This document shows positions 1 to 10,200 of a stretch of DNA of 64,000 nucleotides, one piece after another (position 1 is the first letter of the stretch; each line of letters starts with the position of its first letter). Source of the stretch: Fragilaria crotonensis (taxonomy: Eukaryota; Bacillariophyta; Fragilariophyceae; Fragilariales; Fragilariaceae). A program made the position numbers and the translations under genes. The notes under the pieces are model-generated. The model ran no database searches. It was not told the DNA's origin and was given only the letters and a program-made list of their open reading frames with translations. The DNA is taken from positions 1 through 64,000 of the forward strand of contig JAKSYS010000255.1 of NCBI GenBank assembly GCA_022925895.1, read 5' to 3'.

Positions 1-109
1 TTGCATTCACGTGTGCCCAACAACCGCTCGGAACGGTGTCGTCCCAAATTTCCGACTTGGGGTTCTCGCGCGGGTGTTCGCGCTCCTTTAGGATCATGTA
101 CTATTTTGA

Positions 110-268
110 CCTTGGGAGTTTAACCGTAAAGACGGCACCCATGTTTTTTTTGACAAAGGAGTGAATGATTTGGATGAGCCTCCTCCGAAGGTTAAGCATC
201 TACGGAATCTGGCCAACAATGGCGTAATCGATCCAGACCGTTTGGATCTCCCACCCAGATACACCTGA
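110..268 (+). CDS. C-terminal piece of an unrecognised protein
   Basis: An open frame of 52 codons runs to a TGA just before a convergent small gene. Its composition is protein-like: charged, with a PPPKVKHLRNLANNG stretch and the end DRLDLPPRYT. Upstream of about 110 this frame is closed, while another frame is open from base 1, so the start lies across an intron or a frameshift, or outside the window. I do not recognise the family. It could be the last exon of a gene that begins to the left of the window. Confidence 0.35.
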   Translation, partial: PWEFNRKDGTHVFFDKGVNDLDEPPPKVKHLRNLANNGVIDPDRLDLPPRYT

Positions 269-302
269 GAGCGTTTGGTTGCCCAGCAATCATCACGTTT
301 CT

Positions 303-662
303 TTAGGAATATCCATTTTTCGGTCGACGTGGCTGGTACATATACTGAAACCAGATAAGTAGGTGAAGTTGAATTGGATTATCTTCGAACTCCTTACAGA
401 GGATGGGATCAAACGTATGACCATCAACCACATAACGTCCAAGCGTGGCGTAACGATACCATTGAGTAGGATTAGTAGCGTGACGAAATTTGGCTTCATC
501 ATGAAGTCTTTTGTATCGTTCTTCAGTCGTTTCTGGTGGATTTGGAACCAATTCAGATGGTTCAAACCACTTCGAAATCCGAAAACCGAAGATGGGATCA
601 TCATCAGATGGTAGTGATGTCATGGCGAGAAACGCGGAAGAAGAAGCCGCTCCGATGGGCAT
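303..662 (-). CDS. Small hypothetical protein, 119 aa
   Basis: A complete frame from ATG at 662 to a stop at 303, convergent with the fragment that ends at 268. The N-terminus (MPIGAASSSAFLAMTSLPSD) is Ser/Ala-rich. The middle is acidic and Pro-rich (ELVPNPPETTEERYKRLHDE), followed by an aromatic stretch (WYRYATLGRYVVDG), and the protein ends in basic residues. There is no clear signal peptide, membrane helix or known motif. The composition looks coding, but no homologue is recognised, and it may be one exon of a longer gene. Confidence 0.4.
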   Translation of the reverse strand: MPIGAASSSAFLAMTSLPSDDDPIFGFRISKWFEPSELVPNPPETTEERYKRLHDEAKFRHATNPTQWYRYATLGRYVVDGHTFDPILCKEFEDNPIQLHLLIWFQYMYQPRRPKNGYS

Positions 663-771
663 GATGGTGCTTAGGGAGAGGTTTCATGATTCTTGTAGTG
701 GAAACGGACGACGGACGGAAATTGGTTGCAAAAACTAGATACTAGAAATTTTGTAGAGTTTCATAATAAAC

Positions 772-924
772 CTAGTATCTTGCATTCACAACGGCCCCCG
801 TTTTCAAAAGGTTACGCACCCGATCAATTCTGCCTTTCATGATACTCTTGAACAAACTCTCGGTCATCTCGTTCAAACTCATTTGCCCTCCATCATCGTC
901 TTGCGCTTCGAGCATCAATGTCAT
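772..924 (-). pseudogene. Orphan N-terminus of an ankyrin-family gene
   Basis: Fifty codons from ATG at 924 to a TAG at 772. The peptide contains MSLNEMTESLFKSIMKGR and RVRNLLKTGAVVNARY, which matches the N-terminal module of the ANK genes further right, especially the member starting at 58488 (NEMNESLFESIMKGRIDRVR). Translation stops exactly where the first ankyrin repeats should follow, and no repeats lie to the left. It is therefore a 3'-truncated relic that still carries the family's upstream region with the CCAAT/GACGTCATC element. It could be left by a deletion or by partial duplication of a family member. Confidence 0.7.
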
Positions 925-1500
925 AGTGCTTTAGGACTGCAAACACTTCTGATTTGTGGGCCAAGAGAGAAATTCAATCTTACTATATCAACACTATAAG
1001 ACACATTGCAAACACACTCGATAGAACAAAGTGTTGAAGTGGAAACTTACTGATACAAGCAATGAGCTCGATCCTATCTCAAAGTGAGTGTACCAAGCGA
1101 AGTCCAAATATTTTGCACTGAGTGGTATGCGCATATCATACACTGCATACGCCTGCACACACGTTAGCAAGTTACGTGAGAGACTTAGAATGGGCTCAGA
1201 ATTTTGCTAGCACTTGATGGGCCATTCAGAGTCCACTGAGACGTCATCATTTTCAAGCCTACGACAATTGAAATCAGGCCGGTGGTGCGTATAGAAAACA
1301 CAGAATTTTCGAACCAAACTGACGTCAGATTCCTTCCGCGCAACAAAATCAGTTGCTTACAGAAATCCGATGTGAACCAATTTCAATTTCCCGATGTACT
1401 TTCTTTATTTATATATTTCTTCTGTAGCAATGAGTATTAGTGTTGCCGACTAGCCGTTAAAGCGCGTTGCGTAGAAACAATACCAATTTGTTCATGTGTT
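925..1500. other. Upstream flank of the orphan ANK N-terminus; no gene seen
   Basis: The flank starts with the family's typical ...TTTAGGACTGC... 5' sequence and contains the shared CCAAT-like/GACGTCATC element at 1219-1253. A second site with a GACGTCA core lies near 1320. No convincing coding frame is seen. Confidence 0.5.
1219..1253 (+). promoter_or_regulatory. Shared ANK upstream element, copy 1
   Basis: GGCCATTCAGAGTCCACTGA followed by GACGTCATCATTTT. It lies about 300 bp before the ATG of the orphan ANK N-terminus and matches the elements found before most other ANK genes in the window. The GACGTCAT core resembles a bZIP/CRE half-palindrome, and the CCAAT part is degenerate here (CCATT). 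Confidence 0.5.
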
Positions 1501-2169
1501 TTGATGAAACATACTTTGACGAAAGGTCTGCAGAAAGCAAAATCCATCAAACATCTAAGTTCGGCGCGCCATGTTGAGAGCAAGCAAACGAAGGCGCTAT
1601 TGGTTGAGATACAGACTACAATCAACAAGGTGGCATGCTACGATTCCCCTGAAATTGTCCAAGGAGGAGACTCAATGACTGAAATGGAGCAAGCCAAGAT
1701 GATGATTGATAACTTTGGCGGCAACAATGACCCAGAATCTATCAGCTACCTTGATCAGTTTGTCAATGGGTTGGGCAGGTTTGTGGTTTTGTTTACATCA
1801 TCTGAACCTGACAAATCAGGTCAGATTTTTCTAACGATGCCACAGAAGTTGCAAAGGCAAAAAGGACTTCATATAATTGTCGGACCAACTTCCATCACGA
1901 AGGATCTCTTGTTGCAGAGGAACTTCACAAACACCACAAAGATTACGGGTCGGACATTACACAAAAGGGCACTAGAGGAGGTGCCAACGTGTAACAAGAT
2001 GATGGCGCTTGTGGCAGCATCGGGGTTCCATACCGAGACGGAGATTTTCCATCGGGTACAAACTGGGATGACTACTACTTCCTATGGTGCCTTGATGCGA
2101 TCCAGATGGAATTTGAACGAGAAGAAAACGGAAGAAAACCTAGGGGAGTGCAAGAAACTGCAATGGTGA
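1501..2169 (+). CDS. Hypothetical protein, first part of a decaying gene
   Basis: An open frame of 222 codons with an uncertain start. It is Lys/Thr-rich with no signal peptide or recognised domain. The middle reads plausibly as protein (YLDQFVNGLGRFVVLFTSSE). The frame ends at a TGA inside a strong 5' splice consensus (ATG|GTGAGT at about 2164), so it may be an exon joined to coding sequence downstream. Together with the frames at 2400-2822 and 2963-3325 it probably represents one plus-strand gene or gene relic, convergent with the transposase to the right. Confidence 0.3.
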   Translation: MMKHTLTKGLQKAKSIKHLSSARHVESKQTKALLVEIQTTINKVACYDSPEIVQGGDSMTEMEQAKMMIDNFGGNNDPESISYLDQFVNGLGRFVVLFTSSEPDKSGQIFLTMPQKLQRQKGLHIIVGPTSITKDLLLQRNFTNTTKITGRTLHKRALEEVPTCNKMMALVAASGFHTETEIFHRVQTGMTTTSYGALMRSRWNLNEKKTEENLGECKKLQW

Positions 2170-2399
2170 GTGGACCAACTGTGATGACAATGAATGAACC
2201 GGCCGGCGAGGACAATAACAACAACGACAGACAACACTCCACCAGTTGCAGCAACTTTGGCAGAAATCACTGCTGTGGCATCGGCGGCAAGACAACAAGT
2301 TGACAAGAGGGGACAGAGAAAAATCCTTATTTCAAATTCGGCATCGGCTTCTTGGCATGAGCTCTTTGGGGGCAAATCCCGATTCAGGACGAGGCAGCG

Positions 2400-2822
2400 A
2401 TGGCCTCTATGCTTTTAAATGAGTCCAAAGTAGTTACTACATCATTTGAACGTGGCACTCATACTCGGACCGCAATGCAAAAGGCGGCAATGGCAGCAAG
2501 TATGCCTCCTGTCGACAATCGACATGGCAAAAAACAATGTGTGATAGATGTGATGCAACCACCTGAGAATGCTGTCGAATTGGTTCTCTGGAAAAAAACT
2601 CCAAAGCACCTTGAGGCTGAGGCCATGGAGAAACAAGAGAAGCAGCATCATAGTATGTGTGTTCATATTCTTTGGGACAAACTCGCCGCGCGTCGTGGGA
2701 AAAGGTTCAAGCTCAGGAAGAAGCCTGACGAAACATTGCTGGAAAAGATGGAAAGGAATGAAGATGAAATTGAGAAGCTTGAACTTGAACTTGAGGAGCA
2801 ACAACAACTTGAGTGCGATTGA
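2400..2822 (+). CDS. Hypothetical protein with C-terminal coiled coil
   Basis: An open frame of 140 codons. The frame is open for some codons before the first ATG (ALWGQIPIQDEAA), so 2400 is a minimum start. The C-terminal third is highly charged: a basic patch (ARRGKRFKLRKKPDE) is followed by a heptad-like acidic helix (NEDEIEKLELELEEQQQ), a likely coiled coil. No catalytic motif is seen. It probably belongs with the neighbouring frames as one gene split by introns or decay. Confidence 0.35.
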   Translation: MASMLLNESKVVTTSFERGTHTRTAMQKAAMAASMPPVDNRHGKKQCVIDVMQPPENAVELVLWKKTPKHLEAEAMEKQEKQHHSMCVHILWDKLAARRGKRFKLRKKPDETLLEKMERNEDEIEKLELELEEQQQLECD

Positions 2823-2962
2823 AAAGGTCGGGTGTTGGTCAAGTTGAGTACTATTGAAATGGCAACTCCAATGATTGGAACAAGTGGAAGTTTTGGAGCA
2901 GCGGAATCAAAAGCAGTACAAGTGACAAAAACGAGAATGGCAGTGGTCATGGCGGAAATGAT

Positions 2963-3325
2963 GTGATCACACTGAATAAGAATGATGATGCTGACGGAGA
3001 CAATAGCACTCCTCCAGCAAACACGACCCCGAAGAACATCACTAGTAGTACTTACACGGAATGCTATTTGATGCCGTCTAACCATACTTGCTTGAAGTGC
3101 AAGCAAGTTCGAGTGTGTTCTTTTTGTTGCGATTCAAATTGAGGATTGCAGAATAATCTGTGGTGCAAGGCTTGCTTCAAAAATGAATCGCCAGTGAGTC
3201 AAACAAGGATTCGCATTGGCGACTACAACTACAGGCAAAGTAACACTACCAGGGAAGGGAGTACACGAAGTTGTAGGAGTGCAAATGGTACTAGTTATAC
3301 TAGACAGCAAGTAGAAATAGTTTGA
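2963..3325 (+). pseudogene. Cys-rich C-terminal fragment
   Basis: A frame with one internal TGA encodes NHTCLKCKQVRVCSFCC and then NLWCKACFKNES. The spacing CxxC...CxxC...WCxxCF looks like a small zinc-binding ribbon. Such Cys-rich ends occur in several transposase families (piggyBac is one), but nothing upstream shows a DDE core, so the assignment is open. It ends 10 bp before the convergent Harbinger transposase. Confidence 0.3.
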
Positions 3326-3334
3326 TGATTGCAT

Positions 3335-5329
3335 TCACACCACATCAATCAGAACAGGAACATGTCTAGGTGTCGAATGAGCAAGCCTCCTTGGCCACTG
3401 GACATTCTTTTCTTGAAAGCAAATGTTGCAATTGTCAATTAGAAGCAAACGGAACTGAAAGAAGTTCAGTTCATGCACTGCCGTTCCCGGTTCGATTCGT
3501 CCTTGTCGCATTCGAGATGATGCGGTTGCTTTCCTGTGATTTCGTCCGATGCGACGATGGCAACGGTCGTGCTGGTGACTGCGATTGCCATCATCATTTT
3601 CACTCCTTTCATCCCCACCGTCGTCATCCTCATCATCATTATCACTTACTAGAGCTGGCGGGCGTCGATACCCAAAGCGCGATCTAAGATATTGGCATAA
3701 ACGGAACTCCTCAGTTCCCGTGGGATCCACCAATCTGTGAATTGCAAACGGGATATTGTCGGCTCCGAACTTGCCACTTTCCAACTTGCAACATGTGCAA
3801 GCTCCATTGTTCCACGACTTACTGCGGCCGTCAACATCAAGTAGCATGTTGTGTTAAGCACAACGTGTAAACCAGATGTTGTCGGCAATTTCCGTATTGT
3901 ACAATCTGATGCCTGACTTCAGAATCCTCCATTGCACCTTCAAAGTTCCGAAAGTGCACTCAACATCTTTTCGCATCAATTCACGCCACTGCAAAAACCT
4001 CAACTTGCTGGATCGGTTGCAGAATGCTTTCAACAATGGTGGCACTGTGGTTGGCCACCCCAGATACCCATTGTCAACAATTATGTAGGCACCTCTGAGC
4101 ATGAGTGTCCTGTCCTCACCATTGTCCTCACTCGTCATTCCGTGTTGTGTCCTCAATTCGAAGTCAAATTTTTCGTTTACTGCTGCTCCATCGCAAAGCT
4201 CTGTCATAAAGTTATCAAAACGAATCAAAGTCTTCTTGTCATTCCACCTTGCAGGGTGGCCCTCTGTTGTATGCAGGATCTTTCTACGATGATTGCTGCA
4301 GGTCAAATTGTACGTCCACATTGACATACAAACCTTCTCCAGAGGACCATGGGTTGCATCGGTGCTACCAACGCAACCAGGAAAACCCGCTATACTGTAT
4401 TCACGCTCGCATTCCCTCAGTTCCTCAACCGTATGCAGTGCAGACACGTACATTGGGTACAGTACCTTCACTCCAAACTTCATAAATTGATGAAAAAACT
4501 TCACATCCTTCATGTCGTCAAATGTCCATCCTTTTCCCAGATACCAAAGTGATCCCAAGAGAAGCAATTCAATTGGCAAAACCCTTTTGTTTTCGTTGTT
4601 GTGCTTCCCTTCTTACGCCTTGATCCATCTGTCAAACAATAATGATAACAAAACTAATTATCGAGTTAACACCTCATCCAAACCGGCAGATCCAGAATGT
4701 GTACCCCACCCCGGCGGTTGCCCGCGAGAGTGTCCACTAACTGTATAAAGTACTTTGATGACATATAGCATGTCAATACCCCATTTGCAGTGCAAAATAG
4801 TGTGTGATGAGATCCATCTGTCAAACAACCCTATGCTTGCGTCCGATGATATCATATCAAGAAGCATCACGTACGACGCATTTGGTAATAGGCGGAATTT
4901 TTGTCTGAACTCCTTGGCAATATGCTTATCTTCAGGTTGCGGATCCTGAATGAAATGCTCCCACCATGCGCTCCTTTTGGGCGTCTCCTTGCGCTTGACA
5001 CATGTCACTGAATCAGTATACCACCTCGGCCGAGCGCGCAACTCAAGTTTTCTTGGCCGCGCGGATTCGTTGTCGAGCATCCGCCGTTGCACCTCTCTTT
5101 CGTTTCCTTGCGCTCTCTCCAACCAGCATGTTTGCTAAAGCAAGGAGCAACTTTCTCTTCTCTTCATCTTCATAGTCTTCTTGCATGAGAATTCAAATTT
5201 CTTGTCGTCATTTTCGCCATTTTTGTCAATATAATCATCTTCTGTCAGCGGAACATCGACACCACCACCATGATCACACAGACCCTTCAGCATGTCAATT
5301 GCAAGAAGTCTCAAAGCTTCTAGACCCAT
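3335..5329 (-). pseudogene. PIF/Harbinger-type DDE transposase, broken
   Basis: Read from 5329, the frame carries an acidic N-terminus, then RRMLDNESARPRKLELRARP and SAWWEHFIQDPQPED, then the catalytic part: PIELLLLGSLWYLGKGWTFD, GFPGCVGSTDATH (first D), YIIVDNGYLGWP (second D) and RKDVECTFGTLKVQWRIL (E). The end is HNMLLDVDGRSKSWNNG...LVDPTGTEEFRLCQYLRSRFGY. This order matches the DDE_Tnp_4/Harbinger family. The coding line is broken by in-frame stops near 5135 and 3854 (CA*HNMLLDV continues in the same frame). A 189-bp insertion also splits it, bounded by two copies of GATCCATCTGTCAAACAA (4622-4639 and 4811-4828). No accessory Myb-like protein or terminal repeats were identified. Confidence 0.85.
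4622..4828. repeat. 18-bp direct repeat bounding a 189-bp insertion in the transposase
   Basis: GATCCATCTGTCAAACAA occurs at 4622-4639 and 4811-4828. On the minus strand both copies encode FDRWI, and the segment between them interrupts the expected join from FDRWI to the PIELLLLGSLWYLG block. The period is 189 bp, a multiple of three. It may be a small insertion with a long target duplication, an introner-like element, or a local duplication. Confidence 0.6.
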
Positions 5330-6246
5330 GGCTGCTTCTGAAATGGCTTGAAATGGAGTGGAAGGAAGTATGATCCTATTACAATATGATTCTGACTCCA
5401 GTCATGACTGGTAGACAGTATTCCGGTGTCGGGTTTGGTTTGAAGCCGGGCCCTTCTTTACCCTGATAGTGTCAAGATTGGTTTTAGTGATGAAAAAGAC
5501 CCGGATTCACCAAAATCGACGACAGAACGGGGCCGACTTTGGAGGCTGTGCTAATTATAAGCATTGAGTTTGTACCGAAGTGACGTCGAGTGTGGTTCGT
5601 GTGTCCAGCACAAGTGTATGGTTTTCTGTTACCACCTGCCTCATACGTGCTAGTAATTGAAAAATCGGCATATACATATCTAATTATTTTGCATATGGAT
5701 CTTATGGTTCTCATATTTTATGTGTATGCATATAAAATGCATTAATGTGTACAGCACATCTATATGACCAAACTTACACTGTACTTAAGTTCTTCGAAGA
5801 CACTGTAGGTATGATACTCAAGAGTCGAGTGTACATAATAAATATATGTACAAAATAAATATATATAATAAAAATATATATATATTTATACATAAACATT
5901 GATATTTTGAAAATGCCATCGATTGACCGATCAAGGCTCATGGACAAGCATGGCGCGCCCACAAACGAAACCAAAGTTTCAGTAGTCGCTGTCCGTCACG
6001 CCAACAGTTTGAGAACAACGTTTCAAAATGCCCTGCAACATTTTTGCTTTTATATACCACAGACACGCCATCGGCTCCTGTTGCACGGATTGAGGAATTG
6101 ATTTGAAGCGGCCCCAGACATCATCGATACGAAGAAGATCCAATCATATCGGGTTGCGGCACTATTTAACGGGTACATTCAGACAAGAGCACTAGAGTCA
6201 AGGAGGTTGACTATACCAGGGAAGACACTGGATCGTAGAGCTCCTC
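5330..6246. other. Non-coding stretch with decayed repeat sequence
   Basis: From 5836 to 5900 there is an AT-rich simple tract (ATATATAAT-like). From about 5960 to 6245 the DNA resembles segments at 13.66-13.99 and 59.3-59.6 kb (GTCACGCCAA..., then ...GCAATTGATTTG), which is the region normally found upstream of an ANK gene. No ANK gene follows here, so this is probably a remnant flank. Confidence 0.4.
5836..5900. repeat. AT-rich simple sequence
   Basis: Runs of AATATATATA, ATAAAAATAT and TATATTTATA over about 65 bp. It is low-complexity DNA with no coding signal. Confidence 0.7.
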
Positions 6247-7060
6247 GTGACGGCCAGAAATGGCACATGTGAATTGGCCTCCATCTGTGATGTGGTAGCT
6301 GCGGCACTTGGCATCAGTCATCCCCTACGAAGTACCAAATCCATATTGCTGTCGTTTTCTTTTCCGCCGTTGGTGACTCGGGATGATGCGACCTATGAAA
6401 TGTTGACGAAAGAAATAGTTCAACGAACAAAGGATGCCGCGCCTATATCACTTCCCTCTCTGACAGAACTTAACAAGATTGTTGCGGATCTCGATGCGAG
6501 AGTGACAGAAGTGGTTCTGTTTTCGAAACAAATCAAGAAGGCCAAAGTGCTGCCAAGGAATTGCAAGCTTGGAACATGTATTGATCAACACCATGACTAT
6601 CCATATGCCATCCAAGACTGGCACCTATGTCGCGTGACATGATGAGAAAAATGAAGCTCCTTCATAGGTCTCGTATTCTAGTTCATTGACGTCCTGCATG
6701 ATGGTAGTATTCTAGTTCATTGACATCGCGCACGATGTGCGGGCAACATGATGCGCATCAAACATGGCAAAAACAAAATGCAAGAGGAAACAAACCAACA
6801 ACCTGGATTTGTTGGTTTGTCATGACGTGTCACGAAAAGAATATGTTGTAGTGCCACTGGGTGACGAAGTCATGAGCACAAGAAACACTGACGCCATGAC
6901 GATGTGTGAAACGAGGTGCTTGAGTAAAAATTCGCGGTCATTAACAAGGATGCACTCGGCCATAATCATTTTCATGGGTAGGCGATTGTTTGGAACGATA
7001 ATCGGTAAGTCTATGTGAATCGATCGCTATAATGAATCGATTCCTCTCCTGAATAACAGA
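6247..7060 (+). pseudogene. R1 relic, copy beside the giant ANK pseudogene
   Basis: A decayed copy of a dispersed coiled-coil gene, here called R1. The frame at 6247-6642 includes SLPSLTELNKIVADLDARVTE, which matches the copies at 48.46 kb (LNELDMILADLDTEVTE) and 40.86 kb (DKIVADPDAKVIEI), and ends with HDYPYAIQDWHLCR. After a gap, the R1 tail (GCATCAAACATGGC...) at 6740-7060 matches 41.45-41.8 and 53.03-53.35 kb. It lies convergent to the ANK gene on its right, as other R1 copies do. The function is unknown. Confidence 0.5.
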
Positions 7061-7241
7061 CCTACAACATGCTCTTTTCTGAACGTTCGAAGGTGTTACA
7101 ACTACATTATTTCCAAAGGTTTTCATCATCGCTCTCCATTCAATGGCTCTCACACAATGTTCAGTCGCTAACAACCTCTTCCTCCCTCTCGCTTCCCTTA
7201 CAGAGTTGCAATTGTTCTAATGACAGCACTGATACCTTTTC

Positions 7242-10200
7242 CTACCAATTTGTCATATCGTCGCAGGATATTCGAGACGACAAGAAGACTCCTTTAGATG
7301 TCGCTCCAAAAAGAATAGCGATATCTGGCAGCTCACACTTGCGAGCAATGTCAAGAACCGTAGAACCAGCTTTATTCTTGCAATTGGAATCCACTTTGTC
7401 GTGTTTCAACATATCGCGAACCACATCCACCTGCCCCCTAAGGGCTGCCCATATAAGAGCAGTGTTACCGTGCGAGCCAAACAACATTAACGTTGACCTG
7501 CTGGTGTTTGAGCAATTCGCGGAAAATCTCCCAGTGCCCCGTATAGCTTGCCCAGAGAAACGCTGTTCGGCCAAAATTATCTTTGTGCATCCACATCCAC
7601 ACTCTCCTGCATTAATAACTCGCGAACTACCTCACTATGTCCATTGGAACTCGCCACAATAAGGGATGTGAAGCCGCGTTTGTCTTTGGCATTGACAGCC
7701 ACATTCTTGTGCATCAACAACTCTCGAACCACTTCCACATAGCCGTATTGGCTCGCCACAAAGAGAGCTGTGCGCTCAGAAGTGTCTTTGGCACTTACAT
7801 CCACATCGCGGTGCCTTAACAACTCGCGAACCACTTCAACTCGGCCATTGCTACTCGCTGCGATGAGGGCTGTGTGATCATAAGTGTCTTTGGCATTCAC
7901 ATCCAGATTTTGGTGCACAAGCAACTCGCGAACCAAATTCGCGGAGCCACGACTGCTCACCGCGATGAGGGCTGTGCGACCATCGCTGTCTCTAACATTG
8001 ACATCAACACTTTCGTGCTTCAACAATTCTCGAACCACTTCCACATAGCCGCCACCGCAAGCTACGACAAGGGATGTGAGACCATTTCTTTCTCTAGCAT
8101 TCACATCAATACTTTCGTGCATCAACAACTCGCGAACAACACCCAAACGACCACCACTGCACGCTGCGACGAGGGCTGTGCGACTAAATCTGTCTTTGAC
8201 ATTAACAGCCACATTCTTGTGCTTCAACAACTCACGAACAACTTCCACATGGCCGACTTCAGAAGCCATGAAAAGTGATGTGCGATCAATTTTGTCTTTG
8301 ACATTAGAATCGACACGGTGGTGCTTTAGCAACTCTCGAACCACCTCCATATGGCCGCCAGCGCAAGCCACGAAGAGGGACGTGCGACCGTACTCTTCTA
8401 TAGCATTCACATCAATACTTTTGTGCATCAACAGTTCTCGAACGACGTCCACATGACCGCTATCGCACGCTCTGACGAGGGCTGTGCGATGATATCTGTC
8501 GATGACATTCACACATCCACATTCTTGTGCGTCAGCAACTCTCGAACCACCTCCACATGGTCGCCATTGCAAGCTGCGACGAGGGCTGTAATATCAAATG
8601 TATCTTTGATATTGACATCAACCTTGCGGTGCTTCAGCAACTCTCGAACCACCTCCGCATGACCCTTGCAGCTCGCCACGATGAGGGATGTGCGACCTGA
8701 TGATTCTTGAGCATTAATATCAACGTTGTCGTCCTTTAGCAACTCTCGAACCACCTCCACATGGCCGCTACCGCAAGCTGCGACGAGGGCTGTAAAATCA
8801 AATGTATCTTTGATATTAACATCCACATCGTGATGCTTCAACAACTCTCTAACCACCTCCACATGGCCGCCCTTGCAAGCCACAATGAGGGATTTGAGAC
8901 CGTCATTTTCTTGATCATTCACAACCACCTTCTCGTGTTCCAGCAACTCTCGAACAACTTCCCAATGGCCGCTTCCGCAAGCTGCGACGAGGGCTGTGCA
9001 ATTATATCTGTCTTTCATATTGACATCCGCGTTTTCGTGATTCAACAACTCTCGAACCACTTCCACATGGCCGCCTTCGCTAGCTACAGATAGGGCTGTG
9101 CGATCAAATACATCTTTGGCATTTACATCGACATCTTTGTGCTTCAGCATCTCTCGAACAACCTCCATATAGCCGCCTACGCAAGCCGCGAATAGCGACG
9201 TTCGATCACATGTGTCCCTGTCATTTACTTCCACACTTTCATTCATCAACAACTCGCGAACAACCTCTACATGGCCGCCACCGCAAGCCACGAATAGGGC
9301 TGTTCGATCATATGCGTCCTTGACATTCACGTCAATACTTGCATGCGTCAACAACTCGCGAACAACGTCCGAATGGCCGCAACCGCAAGCCGCGACTAGG
9401 GCTGTTCGATCAAATGTGTCTTTGAAATTGACATCCACATGTTCGTGCTTCAACAAGGCTCGAACCAACTCCGTATGACCCATGCAGCTCGCCACGATAA
9501 GTACTGTGCCACCGTCTCTTTCTTTTGCGTTCACATCAACATCTACGTGCATCAACAGCTCTTGAACCACCTCCACACGACCACCACTGCACGTTGCGAC
9601 GAGGGCTGTGCGATTGTATCTATCTTTGACATTGACATCCACGTTGTTGTGCTTCAACAACTCACGAACTACCTCCACATGGCTGTCACAGCAAGCCGCG
9701 AATAGGGCTGTGCGATCATGTGTGTCTTTTTCATTAACGTCCACATGTTTGTGCTTCAACAACTCTCGAACGACCTCCACATGGTCGCCTTCGCAAGCCA
9801 CGAATAGGGCTGTGCGATCACACGTGTCTTTGGCATTGACGTCAACATTTTGGTGCTTCACCAACTCGCGAACCACCTCCACATGGCCGACCTCGCTAGC
9901 CACGACTAAGGCTGTGCGATCACTCGTGTCTTTGGCATTGACGTCAACATTTTGGTGCTTCACCAACTCGCGAACCACCTCCACATGGCCGACCTCGCAA
10001 GCCGCGAATAAGGCTGTGCGATCACTCGTGTCTTTGGCATTAACGTCAACATTGTGGTGTTTCAACAACACTCGAACCACCTCCACATGACCGCCCTCGC
10101 AAGCCGCGAATAAGGCTGTGCGATAAAATGTGTCTTTAGCATGAGCATCCACATTGTGGTGCATCAACAACTCGTGAAGCACCTCTGCATGGCCGCCCTT

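Noticed and set aside
3335-5329. Reading the transposase as an active element
   Set aside because: In-frame stops and an insertion break it, and no terminal inverted repeats with a three-base target duplication were found.
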